DNA from: Stentor roeselii
Lineage: Eukaryota > Ciliophora > Heterotrichea > Heterotrichida > Stentoridae
DNA length: 64,000 bases
Direction of reading: 5' to 3'
Assembly (NCBI GenBank): GCA_006503475.1
Contig: RSEH01000190.1
Span: 1-64,000 of the forward strand
Shown: positions 19,852 to 28,970 of the stretch, piece after piece
Position numbering within the stretch: position 1 is the stretch's first letter
Layout: each line of letters opens with the position of its first letter
Position numbers and translations under genes: made by a program
Notes under the pieces: generated by a model
Database searches by the model: none
What the model was told of the DNA's origin: nothing
Seen by the model: the letters and a program-made list of their open reading frames with translations, nothing else

Positions 19852-21156
19852 CTAAGGACGTGCCGAAGCATAAGAATAGTCATTTTGTAAAGGATTTGAC
19901 GGGACCCTTCTCACAGGCAACAAAGGAACATCCAAGTTCAACACGAGTTTCGAGTACTTTTTATTCAAATAATGCGGAGCACAACGTTTCCATCCCCAAA
20001 CAAGCAGCCCACAAGACACCAACAAACTTCCTGCACAAATAACTTGCACTAAATAAGAAGACCAGTAAAGTAACTCATAACCTGCGAAGACTGTTAAAAT
20101 ACTTCCAACTTCTCCAATTGAAATCATTGCACCAAAGTAAAGCCCTGCAGGGTAAGGCCCTATGATTTTTGAGAGGATCACGAAAATGCAACATCTGCAA
20201 ACAGCGAAGCTGGTTGTTGTGGTGAAAAAACCGATATAGTATAAAACTCCTGAAGTGGATTTAAAGTCGATTAAAAATAACCATCCTGAAGAGCAAATCA
20301 CTGAAAAAATAACAAGAATCGTTTTTTCTTCCTCGATAAAACCATGTAAAAATATCAGAAAATAAAGGCCTAGTCCTGATAAAAACACTTCTAAAATGCT
20401 GTTAATGTAAGTCTGCATATTTCTTACCTCTTCCACCTCATTAAGTAACATAAAAAACTGGATTGTCTTTGAGTAATAAAGAACCGCTGAGAAGATAAAA
20501 CAGATAAAAACTCCAAATTTTGCTGGTCTTTCGTAATCTTTATAGCTACGGGTTCGATTTGCTCTTTTTTCAATAGTAAACTCTTGAAACTTGCTGAAAG
20601 TGAATAAAAAAGTAACAACTGCACAAAATAGCTCGGAAGAAGAATAAACCACAAGTCTCATTTCAGAAAACTTGTGAGTGATTTCTTGTAAAATAAGTCC
20701 TAAAGCGCCAGCAACTATGTCGAAAAGGCCGATTTCAGTTAGTACTCTCAGTTTATCGATATCGGCAACGACTTCTGAAACATATGCCTGCTCCACAGCC
20801 ATCACTCCTCCATTCCAAATACCGGCTAAGAACTTTACAAGTTCTACGATGTAAAAGTAACTGATTAGAGGAAAAAACTCTAAAAGAATACCTGTTAAGC
20901 TGCTTAGAACTCCGAATGAAATAGAAAGAAGTAATGCTTGCTTCGTTGATATAAAGTCTCGACTCATGCCAAGCCCGAGTGCGCCGACTATTTGACCTAA
21001 GGAATAAGCCAGGATTTGCTTTGGAAGGTCTTCGGATTTGGATGAAATGATCAAAAATGACGAAAAAAGAGACGTGCAGAATGTGTTAAGGTAAAAACTT
21101 AACAGGAACTTGTAGTGAGTTCTCCATGAGGTTTGGATTAGAGGACTTTTACTCAT
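19852..21156 (-). CDS. Major facilitator superfamily transporter
   Basis: 434 residues with about 12 hydrophobic segments in two halves of six. The loop after TM2 fits MFS motif A (GALGLGMSRDFISTKQALLLS region, G-x4-D type), and a charged central loop (KRANRTRSYKDYERP) separates the halves. The substrate cannot be told. The C-terminal tail has DVPLLP, a DxxLL-type sorting signal, suggesting lysosomal or endosomal membranes; that is inference. Its first codons and upstream DNA lie inside the first unit of a telomere-like minisatellite, so its promoter is within that repeat. Confidence 0.85.
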   Translation of the reverse strand: MSKSPLIQTSWRTHYKFLLSFYLNTFCTSLFSSFLIISSKSEDLPKQILAYSLGQIVGALGLGMSRDFISTKQALLLSISFGVLSSLTGILLEFFPLISYFYIVELVKFLAGIWNGGVMAVEQAYVSEVVADIDKLRVLTEIGLFDIVAGALGLILQEITHKFSEMRLVVYSSSELFCAVVTFLFTFSKFQEFTIEKRANRTRSYKDYERPAKFGVFICFIFSAVLYYSKTIQFFMLLNEVEEVRNMQTYINSILEVFLSGLGLYFLIFLHGFIEEEKTILVIFSVICSSGWLFLIDFKSTSGVLYYIGFFTTTTSFAVCRCCIFVILSKIIGPYPAGLYFGAMISIGEVGSILTVFAGYELLYWSSYLVQVICAGSLLVSCGLLVWGWKRCAPHYLNKKYSKLVLNLDVPLLPVRRVPSNPLQNDYSYASARP

Positions 21157-21550
21157 TTTTATAGTTGGGATTAATATAGTTTGGGAAATAACACCCTAAC
21201 ACCCTAGTCATTCTTATAGTTAGAATACAATAAGTGTCTGAAAAATAACACCCTAACACCCTCCTCATTCTTATCGTTAGAATACAATAAGGGTCTGAAA
21301 AATAACACCCTAGTCACTTTCATAGTTATAATATAGGAAAGGTCTGGAAACAACACCCTAACACCCTGTTTATTATTATTCTTCAGGTGAGAGAAAAAAA
21401 TCCTAGAATTATTTTTATATTTGAAATACACCACATGTTAGTAATACTCTACTCCTTCTAATATTAAGAAACCTGTAAATATCCTAAATAACACCTACTT
21501 ATTTTTAAAGTTATAATATACTATAATTCTGAGAAATAACACTCTAGTCG
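21150..21550. repeat. Minisatellite with telomere-like CCCTAACA blocks
   Basis: Degenerate tandem units, 57 bp for the first two (starting 21183 and 21240) and 49 bp for the third, then more diverged copies to about 21550. Each unit begins AATAACACCCTAACACCCT, i.e. up to two consecutive CCCTAACA octamers, followed by a segment like TCATTCTTATAGTTAGAATA. CCCTAACA is, as I recall, the heterotrich telomere repeat. The array fills the space between two minus-strand genes; one edge includes the start codon of the MFS gene and the other the stop codon of the next gene. Confidence 0.8.
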
Positions 21551-22104
21551 TAGGACCAGGCTTCTAGCTCAACATCTTCGTAAGGTGTTTCCTGCATATT
21601 CAAAGATATTTGGTTACATCTATGTGGCACCTTTTTGAACCTACTACTTTTTTTATCCTTACTTTCGGAGAAAGTATGTCGGCGAGGCACTTTACGATTT
21701 TCATATATTATTGAATTTGATCCGATAATTGACTGATTCGAGTAATCTTGTCGATATGATACTATTTGATTCATGTTTTTTACCTCAAGAGACATTTGAA
21801 GACTATTAATTGACGGACTTTTCGATTCACTTTCTTGAAAATTTAACAGTTTTGAAGAGAGTTGGATAAACTTTCTAGTCTTGGACTTATGCTGTTGATT
21901 GATCGGCTCTTGCGTTAGGCTTTTAGTTGGAATTAGTAACTTTAATGTAAGTTTTTCTAAGTCTACAGTCATTTTTGCTAGCTTTTTAGGAAGATCTGGC
22001 CGACGAGGCTTGTGCTGCTTTGGGACTAAAGGTGTGAAATAGTTACGAAGGGAGGACCTTCGGATTATTTCTTGGATTTTTTCTTTTTCTTGTGAAATGT
22101 TCAT
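21544..22104 (-). CDS. Small basic protein, unknown
   Basis: 186 residues, basic, rich in Ser, Lys and Gln, with a helical N-terminus (EKIQEIIRRSSLRNYF) and a basic middle (KPRRPDLPKKLAKM). The C-terminus is acidic (YEDVELEAWSYD). No domain is recognised. Its last codons lie in the final, degenerate unit of the telomere-like minisatellite, so the repeat may have altered its C-terminus. Likely nuclear or cytoskeletal by composition only. Confidence 0.62.
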   Translation of the reverse strand: MNISQEKEKIQEIIRRSSLRNYFTPLVPKQHKPRRPDLPKKLAKMTVDLEKLTLKLLIPTKSLTQEPINQQHKSKTRKFIQLSSKLLNFQESESKSPSINSLQMSLEVKNMNQIVSYRQDYSNQSIIGSNSIIYENRKVPRRHTFSESKDKKSSRFKKVPHRCNQISLNMQETPYEDVELEAWSYD

Positions 22105-22241
22105 CTTGGCTTATGGCTTGGAATTAAGTATTAGGATATGCATTTTGTTTTATTGGTAGTGATTGGGGATATGAATTTGGAATTAATTTTTTGACTTCTG
22201 GTGGATTTATTGGATTTCATTTTTTATACTTGGCTTATATT

Positions 22242-22424
22242 ATGGACTCACAACATAAGTTTAACAAGGCTGAGGAACTTTTGAAGATGATTAATAACTT
22301 TATCAATGATGATAAGTTTCAAGAAGCTGTTGATTTGATCAAAAAACATAAAGATCAATTTAAGTTCAGATTGCATAGTGAACCGAAAAATCAATCGACT
22401 GGGACTGAGGCTAAAAATAAGTAA
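22242..22424 (+). CDS. Small helical protein, 60 residues
   Basis: Starts at the ATG at 22242; an upstream open extension to 22191 lacks an ATG and is hydrophobic, unlike the rest. The protein is MDSQHKFNKAEELLKMI... with two amphipathic helices (about 5-22 and 24-40) and a polar tail. The helix pair could be one TPR-like hairpin. The codon use looks like its neighbours. Whether it is expressed cannot be told from sequence alone. Confidence 0.5.
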   Translation: MDSQHKFNKAEELLKMINNFINDDKFQEAVDLIKKHKDQFKFRLHSEPKNQSTGTEAKNK

Positions 22425-22614
22425 TTTAGGATTTTTTATAGAAATTCACTGAAAATTTAGTTTTTATAGAGTAAATTTTGCTGAAAACCTTTTTATTATA
22501 TTAACTCCAGTTATAAGATAGTCTTTTTATATCTAAATTGTAGAATATTCTTGAGTATTTGAATATGCCATTTATTACTAATCTCCTAACTCTTATTATC
22601 ATATATCTTCAACA

Positions 22615-23460
22615 TTAATATAACCTATATTCCTTCTTTATAGTCCAGCCAGCTGTAAGAATATTCGGACTAGCAACACTTAATACTTCAGCACTTCTCT
22701 TGAAAGGTTTCTGAATAAAACTGCTAGAACTCTTAACATTTTTCTTAAAAGGAAACAAGGTTTCACTTTCATATCTAAACCTACTGAAGACCTCAGAAGT
22801 GCTTCTTCCTCCAACTTTAAATGCCCTAATCTTATCCTCCAAGTTCCTATCATTACTTCTTACTTCAATTTCCTTTTCTTTCACTTCACTTTTCCCCTTT
22901 TTTTCACATTTCACATCAACAGAATAAGGAATTTTACTGAAAACCTCTGAAGTCTGTATGCTAGTTAAAAAAGGTGGCTTTTCTTTCCGATTTTTTCCTT
23001 TTTTCAAAACAATTTTCGAAATTTCTTTATTTTCAACATTTGAAAGAAATTCAGGCCGACTAAAAACTCGATTTTTGACAGGAACTAAAAAATTTTTCAG
23101 TCCTTTTCCCTTTTTTTGCAGTCTTTTTTCATTAAAAGCGTTTGGCATGTAAGGAAACTGGCTGGTTTCCGATAAAGACCCTGGAGGTCTAAAGGCTTTT
23201 CGTTTTTTGAAGGACTTTCCACGAGACGCATTTCGGGTCAAGTAGTATTTTGGGTCCTTGTATTCGAGTCCAGATGATATGAAACTTGAATCTGACTTTG
23301 AGTGATTCATTGAATGGGATTTTTTTTGTTGATTAGTTGAAGATTGGTGAGATTTGTAAAGAGCTGGTAAACTTGGCGGAGCTGGAGAATTTGATGAAAG
23401 ATATGAAAAAAAACCCAGTTTTGGCTTTAGGAAATTTGTGAGTTGCTGAGGAGCTGTCAT
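22615..23460 (-). CDS. Basic disordered protein with short internal repeats
   Basis: 281 residues, very basic (many KK and KGK runs: RLQKKGKGLKN, LKKGKNRKEKPP) and Ser-rich, predicted disordered. A short motif recurs: TSEVFSKIPYS, TSEVFSRFRYES and RSAEVLSVASP near residues 170, 220 and 260, suggesting a docking-motif repeat. No domain recognised. A role as nucleic-acid- or microtubule-binding linker is compatible with composition. Divergent from the first B-box/MORN gene; an 18-bp minisatellite lies between the two starts. Confidence 0.7.
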   Translation of the reverse strand: MTAPQQLTNFLKPKLGFFSYLSSNSPAPPSLPALYKSHQSSTNQQKKSHSMNHSKSDSSFISSGLEYKDPKYYLTRNASRGKSFKKRKAFRPPGSLSETSQFPYMPNAFNEKRLQKKGKGLKNFLVPVKNRVFSRPEFLSNVENKEISKIVLKKGKNRKEKPPFLTSIQTSEVFSKIPYSVDVKCEKKGKSEVKEKEIEVRSNDRNLEDKIRAFKVGGRSTSEVFSRFRYESETLFPFKKNVKSSSSFIQKPFKRSAEVLSVASPNILTAGWTIKKEYRLY

Positions 23461-23465
23461 TTTTA

Positions 23466-23698
23466 TTAGAGGTTTGATGAATGTTAGAGGTTTGGAGAAT
23501 TTGAGAGGTTTGAAGAATTTGAGAGGTTTGAAGAAATTGAGAGGTTTGAAGAATTTGAGAGGTTTGATGAATTTGAGAGGTTTGATGAATTTGAGAGGTT
23601 TGATGAATTTGAGAGGTTTGATGAAATTGAGAGGTTTGAAAAAATTGAGAGGTTTGAAGAATTTGAGAGAATTGAAGAAATTGAGAGGTTGAAGAAGG
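23466..23698. repeat. 18-bp minisatellite in a divergent promoter region
   Basis: About 12.5 head-to-tail copies of an 18-bp unit, TGAGAGGTTTGAAGAATT, with most variation at two positions (GAA/GAT and AAT/AAA). It fills most of the 311 bp between the starts of two divergent genes (23460 minus, 23772 plus). Length 18 keeps every frame open, so it also reads as a hexapeptide array (LRGLKN) that I do not regard as a gene. Confidence 0.92.
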
Positions 23699-23771
23699 TT
23701 ATGGGAATTTTATATTTATTTGAGATGAAGGTATCGAATTTTATTTGCTTCTATAAAAATCAATAATAAAT

Positions 23772-24662
23772 ATGAATTCAAATCCGAAATGCCAAAGAAA
23801 TAACTGCTCTGAAAAAATAAAATATTTCTGCACCTGCGACCCATCAATAAACTATTGCAAGACCCATGGATTATCCCACAGATGCGATAGTCATTCATCT
23901 TTAATCTTAATTTCACCATTGAAAAGTTCAGAAACCGAGATGGAATCACAAAGATCAATAAACGAAAATCAAGAAGTTCAAAAAATCGAATCTCTTTACA
24001 AAGAAATTCTAAAAAACCTATCAACTTTCATAAAAATCTTTTTATATAAAATAAGAAATGCTTTACCTTCACCAGCAGAATTATTTAACATAGAAACAAA
24101 CAAATTAATTCTTGATTATCTTAACACCTTCAGTCAAAAGATACTTGAAAAGCAAGTCCCTGACATACCTCAATTCAAAGTTTTTCATCATTTCAAAACT
24201 ATGACAATTGATAACAAATTTTATGAAGGACAATTCGATGAAAGTAACAATGGATATGGATTAGTTCAAGATAAAGGAAAATTTTATATGGGAGGCATCG
24301 TCAATGGTCATTATGAAGGCAGAGGGATTATGTTTTATGAGAATTGTGAATATTATCATGGTGATTGGAATGCTGGAAAGAGGAAAGGAAATGGAATTTT
24401 TGTTTTTAAAGATAAATCTAGGTATACTGGAGAATTTGATGGAAAATTTCAGGGATATGGCGAAATGGTTTATCCTAATGGAGATGTTTATCAAGGAAGC
24501 TTCAGAGATGGAAAAAGGAATGGATTTGGGAAGTATTTGACTAAGAAATCGGAATTTGCTGATTTTAAAGAAGCGGATTGGATTGATGGAGAGATTAAAA
24601 CAATATATGCAGTTTCAGAAAATGGGATATATAGGAGGTTTAGAAGTCGAGATATCGATTAG
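23772..24662 (+). CDS. B-box-like zinc finger plus MORN repeats (copy 1)
   Basis: 296 residues. The N-terminus holds a B-box-like zinc-binding pattern: CQRNNCSEKIKYFCTC...YCKTHGLSHRC. A helical region (about 60-135) ends in the motif KILEKQVPDIPQFK shared by all three paralogues. From 150 to 275 there are about five MORN repeats (YEGRGIMFYENCEYYHGDW, YQGSFRDGKRNGFGKY). A membrane- or cytoskeleton-linked scaffold is likely. The MORN part starts with a first repeat of the form FYEGQFDESNNGYGLVQDKGKF, also conserved among copies. Stop TAG, with TAA next. Confidence 0.88.
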   Translation: MNSNPKCQRNNCSEKIKYFCTCDPSINYCKTHGLSHRCDSHSSLILISPLKSSETEMESQRSINENQEVQKIESLYKEILKNLSTFIKIFLYKIRNALPSPAELFNIETNKLILDYLNTFSQKILEKQVPDIPQFKVFHHFKTMTIDNKFYEGQFDESNNGYGLVQDKGKFYMGGIVNGHYEGRGIMFYENCEYYHGDWNAGKRKGNGIFVFKDKSRYTGEFDGKFQGYGEMVYPNGDVYQGSFRDGKRNGFGKYLTKKSEFADFKEADWIDGEIKTIYAVSENGIYRRFRSRDID

Positions 24663-25530
24663 TAATTTAGTGATGTTTGATTGGTTATCTACAGTCATTA
24701 GTAATAATCACCGATATTTGGCCATTAATTACTTTGAGATATCTCTTGTTTGATATTCTCATTGTTGCTTCACTTATTGTTCAAGAAAAGGATTGTAATT
24801 TCTAGAAATATTTTTCATAATACAGCGAAATGAAAGGAAGAATTTCATTCTACTAATGAGTAATTTTCATAAATCATTGATCTAAACTAATATCAATAAC
24901 TTATGATTAAATCAAAATTCAAATAGATACTTATTTCTTTACATCGTCATATCACGCTACATTTGCATTAGCGTTATTTTATCAAAGGTTAGTTTTATAT
25001 TTATACTTAGCATCATAACTTCTAAATTTATTCGATATAAACAAGTAAAATTCTTATAAAATACATCTAAATGTGGTTTCGAATCTAATAAATATAATTG
25101 GCTACTATGAAATTCAAGGTTTTATTCTTTATCATAAGTTGAAGTGAGCTTTTAAGAGTTTGCTAATGATTTTTTTTTATAATATTCAATTTATTGGATA
25201 TAAAGTATAATATGAGGAATGTATTATTTTGTAGTAATTAAAGTATTCTTTTCATTATTTTATTTTTTAAATCGATTAGAGTAACTAAAAGTAATGATTT
25301 ATTCATCCAAAGATTTGGCAATTATTTTAATATAAAGGAATTTTGAAAATCATCCTGCTTTAGGCTATAATGCTGAATTTAATCTGATTTTTTACAATGG
25401 ATACTTATAACTTTTAGCAAAAATTTACAGACAATCAAAATTTTCAAATAAAATTAAAACCTTGCTTCTATTAAAATGATTTAAGATAATTGTAAGTTAT
25501 AAATCACAGTCATTCTTCATATCTAATAAA
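24663..25530. other. Intergenic region, 868 bp
   Basis: Very AT-rich sequence between B-box/MORN copies 1 and 2. I see no ORF, RNA gene, repeat or gene relic. Confidence 0.5.
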
Positions 25531-26424
25531 ATGGATTTAATCTTTCTATGCATCCATCCTAACTGCGATAAAATCTCAAAATACATCTGCCAAGCTGATA
25601 AAGCCATTACCTACTGTTCCGAGCACAAACAATACCACAAAAATCACTGCAATTCCCAACTAATAAACCTAAAAAACTACAACACCTCAAAAATTCAATC
25701 ATCAATAACTGACCTCTCCCAAATCCTCCCGACTCCAATATCAATCGACCAAATAAATGAAATACACGACGAAATACTTCAAAATCTTTCAAATTTCACT
25801 AAAAACCTTTCATCCCATCTAATTTCTTCTCTCTCCTCATGCAAAACCAAACAAGACCAAAAATGGAAATTCCAAATATTAACTTATCTTCAACTATTCA
25901 CTAAAAAAATCCTAGAAGACTATATCCCAGACCTTCCAGAATTCAAGAAAATTGATTCATTTCAAGTTTTTAGTTTCAATTCCAAACTTTTTGAAGGGAC
26001 TTTCGATGAAAAAATCACGGGATATGGACTAGTCCAGGAAGAAGGAAATGTTTACATGGGAAGCATTGTTGAAGGGCGATATGAAGGCAGAGGGTTCATG
26101 TTTTATGAAAATGGGGACAAGTATCATGGGGACTGGGAATGCGGGTTGAAGAAGGGCTTTGGGAGTTGGACTAGTAAGGATAAATCTCAGTTTAAAGGTA
26201 ATTTTGATGAAGGAAAGCCTAATGGAATTGGAACTATGATTTATTCTAATGGGGATAAGTATGAAGGGAATTTCTCACAAGGGGTTCGAAATGGAAAAGG
26301 AACTTATTTCTATAAAAAATCGAATTATGAGGATTTTGATCAAGGGAATTGGGTTCATGGAAAGTTAAGTGGAAATGCTCTGTTGGTACGTGGAGGATCT
26401 AGACATGAGAAAAAATTAAATTAA
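25531..26424 (+). CDS. B-box-like zinc finger plus MORN repeats (copy 2)
   Basis: 297 residues, same layout as the copy at 23772: zinc-finger pattern CIHPNCDKISKYICQA...YCSEHKQYHKNHC, helical middle with KILEDYIPDLPEFKK, then MORN repeats (YEGRGFMFYENGDKYHGDW, YEGNFSQGVRNGKGTYFYKK). The MORN half is clearly closer to copy 1 than the finger half is, so the ends evolve at different rates or were homogenised. The third codon positions differ from copy 1, so duplication is not recent. Confidence 0.88.
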   Translation: MDLIFLCIHPNCDKISKYICQADKAITYCSEHKQYHKNHCNSQLINLKNYNTSKIQSSITDLSQILPTPISIDQINEIHDEILQNLSNFTKNLSSHLISSLSSCKTKQDQKWKFQILTYLQLFTKKILEDYIPDLPEFKKIDSFQVFSFNSKLFEGTFDEKITGYGLVQEEGNVYMGSIVEGRYEGRGFMFYENGDKYHGDWECGLKKGFGSWTSKDKSQFKGNFDEGKPNGIGTMIYSNGDKYEGNFSQGVRNGKGTYFYKKSNYEDFDQGNWVHGKLSGNALLVRGGSRHEKKLN

Positions 26425-26559
26425 ATCAATAGGTAGATGTAGGAAAATGAATAAGTAATAATATTATGGGTTGTTTTATTAGTAATCGGAGAATAATCTT
26501 TCTCTATTAATCCTATTCACAGAAAATTCAATCATTTTAAAACTTTCGTTATAATAAAA

Positions 26560-27456
26560 ATGGATGACATCGAATATTGCTCATTCCCTACATGTCATTC
26601 AACAGCTACTTACATCTGCTACTGCCAAGAAAATCAATTATTTTGCATTACTCATAAAGAAGCTCACAAATTATCTTGCTCATCAGCCTTAGCAACTCTT
26701 AGAACCCATCGAATGTCAAGATCATTATCTCTAGACACCCAATCATCTCAAGAAATCATTGTACCAAAAATAGAATCAGAAATCATCAAAAGCAAACTTA
26801 ACGAAATCATAGAAAACCTGAAAAAGTTCTCAAATTTAATAATAAACCGATTCAAAACCCTTCCAAACTTCAGATCAGAAGCCGAGTACAACCAAAAGAC
26901 CATGATTCTAGACTACCTTCTTGAAACCAGTAGAAAGATCCTTGAAAACCAAGTACCTGACATGCCAAAGTTTATCAACTCAGGGGTTAATTTCAGGTCT
27001 TTTACAAAAGAAAATAAGGTTTATGATGGCTTTTTTAATGAAGAAGATTCTGGATATGGTTTTATACAAGATGATAACAAGTTTTATATTGGATCAGTTG
27101 TTAATGGAATATATTCGGGACATGGAATGATGATTAATTCACCAAATGATTATTATATTGGGTGGTGGAAGGATGGGGTAAGGTCTGGGTATGGGGTTTT
27201 ACGAAAACCAGATGGTACTTGTGCAAGGGGAAACTTTGATAATGATAAGCTTAATGGATATGCCACTATTGTTTATAGTCAGGGCGATAAGTATCAAGGG
27301 GATTTTATTGAAAGTAAAAGATCTGGACTTGGGAAGTATAGCTATAAGAAAAGTGATTATAGCGATTATGATGAAGGGGAGTTTTATGATGGGAGGATTG
27401 TAGGACGTGCGAAATTAGTTAGAAATGGACGTGAACATTTTAAGGATATTAGATAG
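26560..27456 (+). CDS. B-box-like zinc finger plus MORN repeats (copy 3)
   Basis: 298 residues. Finger pattern CSFPTCHSTATYICYC...FCITHKEAHKLSC, the shared RKILENQVPDMPKF segment, and four to five MORN repeats (YSGHGMMINSPNDYYIGWW, YQGDFIESKRSGLGKYSYKK). The first MORN repeats are more degenerate than in copies 1 and 2. It is the last functional-looking gene before a gene-poor zone with two decayed genes. Confidence 0.88.
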   Translation: MDDIEYCSFPTCHSTATYICYCQENQLFCITHKEAHKLSCSSALATLRTHRMSRSLSLDTQSSQEIIVPKIESEIIKSKLNEIIENLKKFSNLIINRFKTLPNFRSEAEYNQKTMILDYLLETSRKILENQVPDMPKFINSGVNFRSFTKENKVYDGFFNEEDSGYGFIQDDNKFYIGSVVNGIYSGHGMMINSPNDYYIGWWKDGVRSGYGVLRKPDGTCARGNFDNDKLNGYATIVYSQGDKYQGDFIESKRSGLGKYSYKKSDYSDYDEGEFYDGRIVGRAKLVRNGREHFKDIR

Positions 27457-27704
27457 TTTATTATTAGGATTATCTAAGGTTGTATAAGACTTAGTAAAGT
27501 GGAACTATTCGGGTGAATATAAATTTATAAATGATACATCTGGTATTAGATTTATTATTTTTCAGTAATGTATTGAGTAAGAAGTTAAATCTATATCAAA
27601 TCTTACAAATTTTCAAGATTATATGGAAGATTTTTTTTTAATAATCGATATAAATACTAGAAATAAGAAAATACTGATTATCTTATTAAATAATTTTCCT
27701 CGAT

Positions 27705-28970
27705 ACCAGGAGAGTCCTCTGAAAAATAGTTGATAGAAATTCATGAACTAAAATAGCAGCACCAAATGACCCAGAGATAGCCTTCGAATAATCAGATGAT
27801 ATTACAAACAAGCATCAGAATGATTTGCAAAAATCATTTCTAACATTTTTGTTCACTCTCCAAATCTAAACAGTCCAATCCCGAGAAACCGAAGCTATTA
27901 CTTACCATCTGAAGTCATCTAAAGTTCTTAAAGATATTCGTGTGTCTTTCTAAAACCCATTTCAAATTAAAACTACTCAAATCCCAAATTTTTATTGTTT
28001 TATGCGAAGCCGAAACACCGTTATTCTCATCAAGTATTATAATATTTTTTTATATCTACCTCATCAGCATCATTGAGTTCTTGAATATTCTTGGCATTTA
28101 ATCGTAAAGGTCAGGCTTTATCATGTAACCTGAAACTAGTAATGAGTTGTCTCTCCTGATAGATAATGATAAAGTTGTGTTTTTTTTTCGTGCGGGGCGG
28201 GTTGAATAAGCTGAGAGCCTGCAGCCTAGTTTCAAATTATAGTAGAGTTATCAGTGGATGAGGAGTAGGCGTATTCCAACTTTAGATAAGATTAGACTAG
28301 CGAGTGCTCCTTTGTTTCCTGATATTTTTTGAACAAGTTTTTTTCTAGATATCCAAAACTCCAATGATTCCATAATGTCTTACTGATGCACACAGTTCAA
28401 TAAATTTTTGAAATAAGATTAAGATTTAAATACCCAAATGTTTGAAAATATTAGGTTATCTCACAAGGCACTCCAATCCTTCATTTTTGGTACTTGTTTA
28501 TAATGATCAACATTTACTATTTTCTGCATCTAGAGTTGAATATCAATACACTTTATCTGTCTAAGGCTTGGAAAGTGAAATAATTTTTTAACCATTAGGA
28601 CTGAAAGCAACCCATCAGATCATCTCTGAATGTCCTTGATGACTTATCTCAACATCAGTGTCCAAATCTATTAAATAAACTTTTACCTTACTCAAGTAAT
28701 CAATGATAAATTTGAAAAATCGCAATAGACAATAGATTAGCCTTGCAGTCAAAAGTTTTATGAATATCATCATTTTACAAATCCCATAAGAATACCATCC
28801 CATCGTTAGAAGAGGTGATTACGAAGTTCTGATCAAAAGCAACAGAGACCCTTCTGACCTGCTGATAATATTTTAATAAATACCTCCCATTATATTCATC
28901 TACAAAACAGACTTTTTCATCTTAGCATCCAACATTTGCTAAATCATGTCCAGACTTCGAAAAATAACAA
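27705..28970 (-). pseudogene. Decayed WD40 gene related to the WD40-TRP fusion
   Basis: Minus-strand pieces match, in order, the propeller part of the gene at 14663: 28778-28864 reads QVRRVSVAFDQNFVITSS...FLWDL (parent QVRRVLLTND...VKLWDL); 28591-28635 reads GHSEMI, stop, WVAFSPNG (parent GHSEMIRWVAFAPDG); 27940-28020 reads TIKIWDLSSFNLKWVLERH (parent TIKLWNMMTFQLSWVLEGH); 27740-27783 reads AISGSFGAAILVHE (parent VISGSFDKTVAVHK). Frames shift between pieces and many stops occur. It spans about 1.2 kb where the parent uses 1.85 kb, so about five blades are lost; no channel domain is seen. Confidence 0.88.

Noticed and set aside
23474-23692. Hexapeptide (LRGLKN) repeat gene on the plus strand
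   Set aside because: An 18-bp repeat keeps all frames open by length; there is no non-repetitive coding part and it lies in a divergent promoter.
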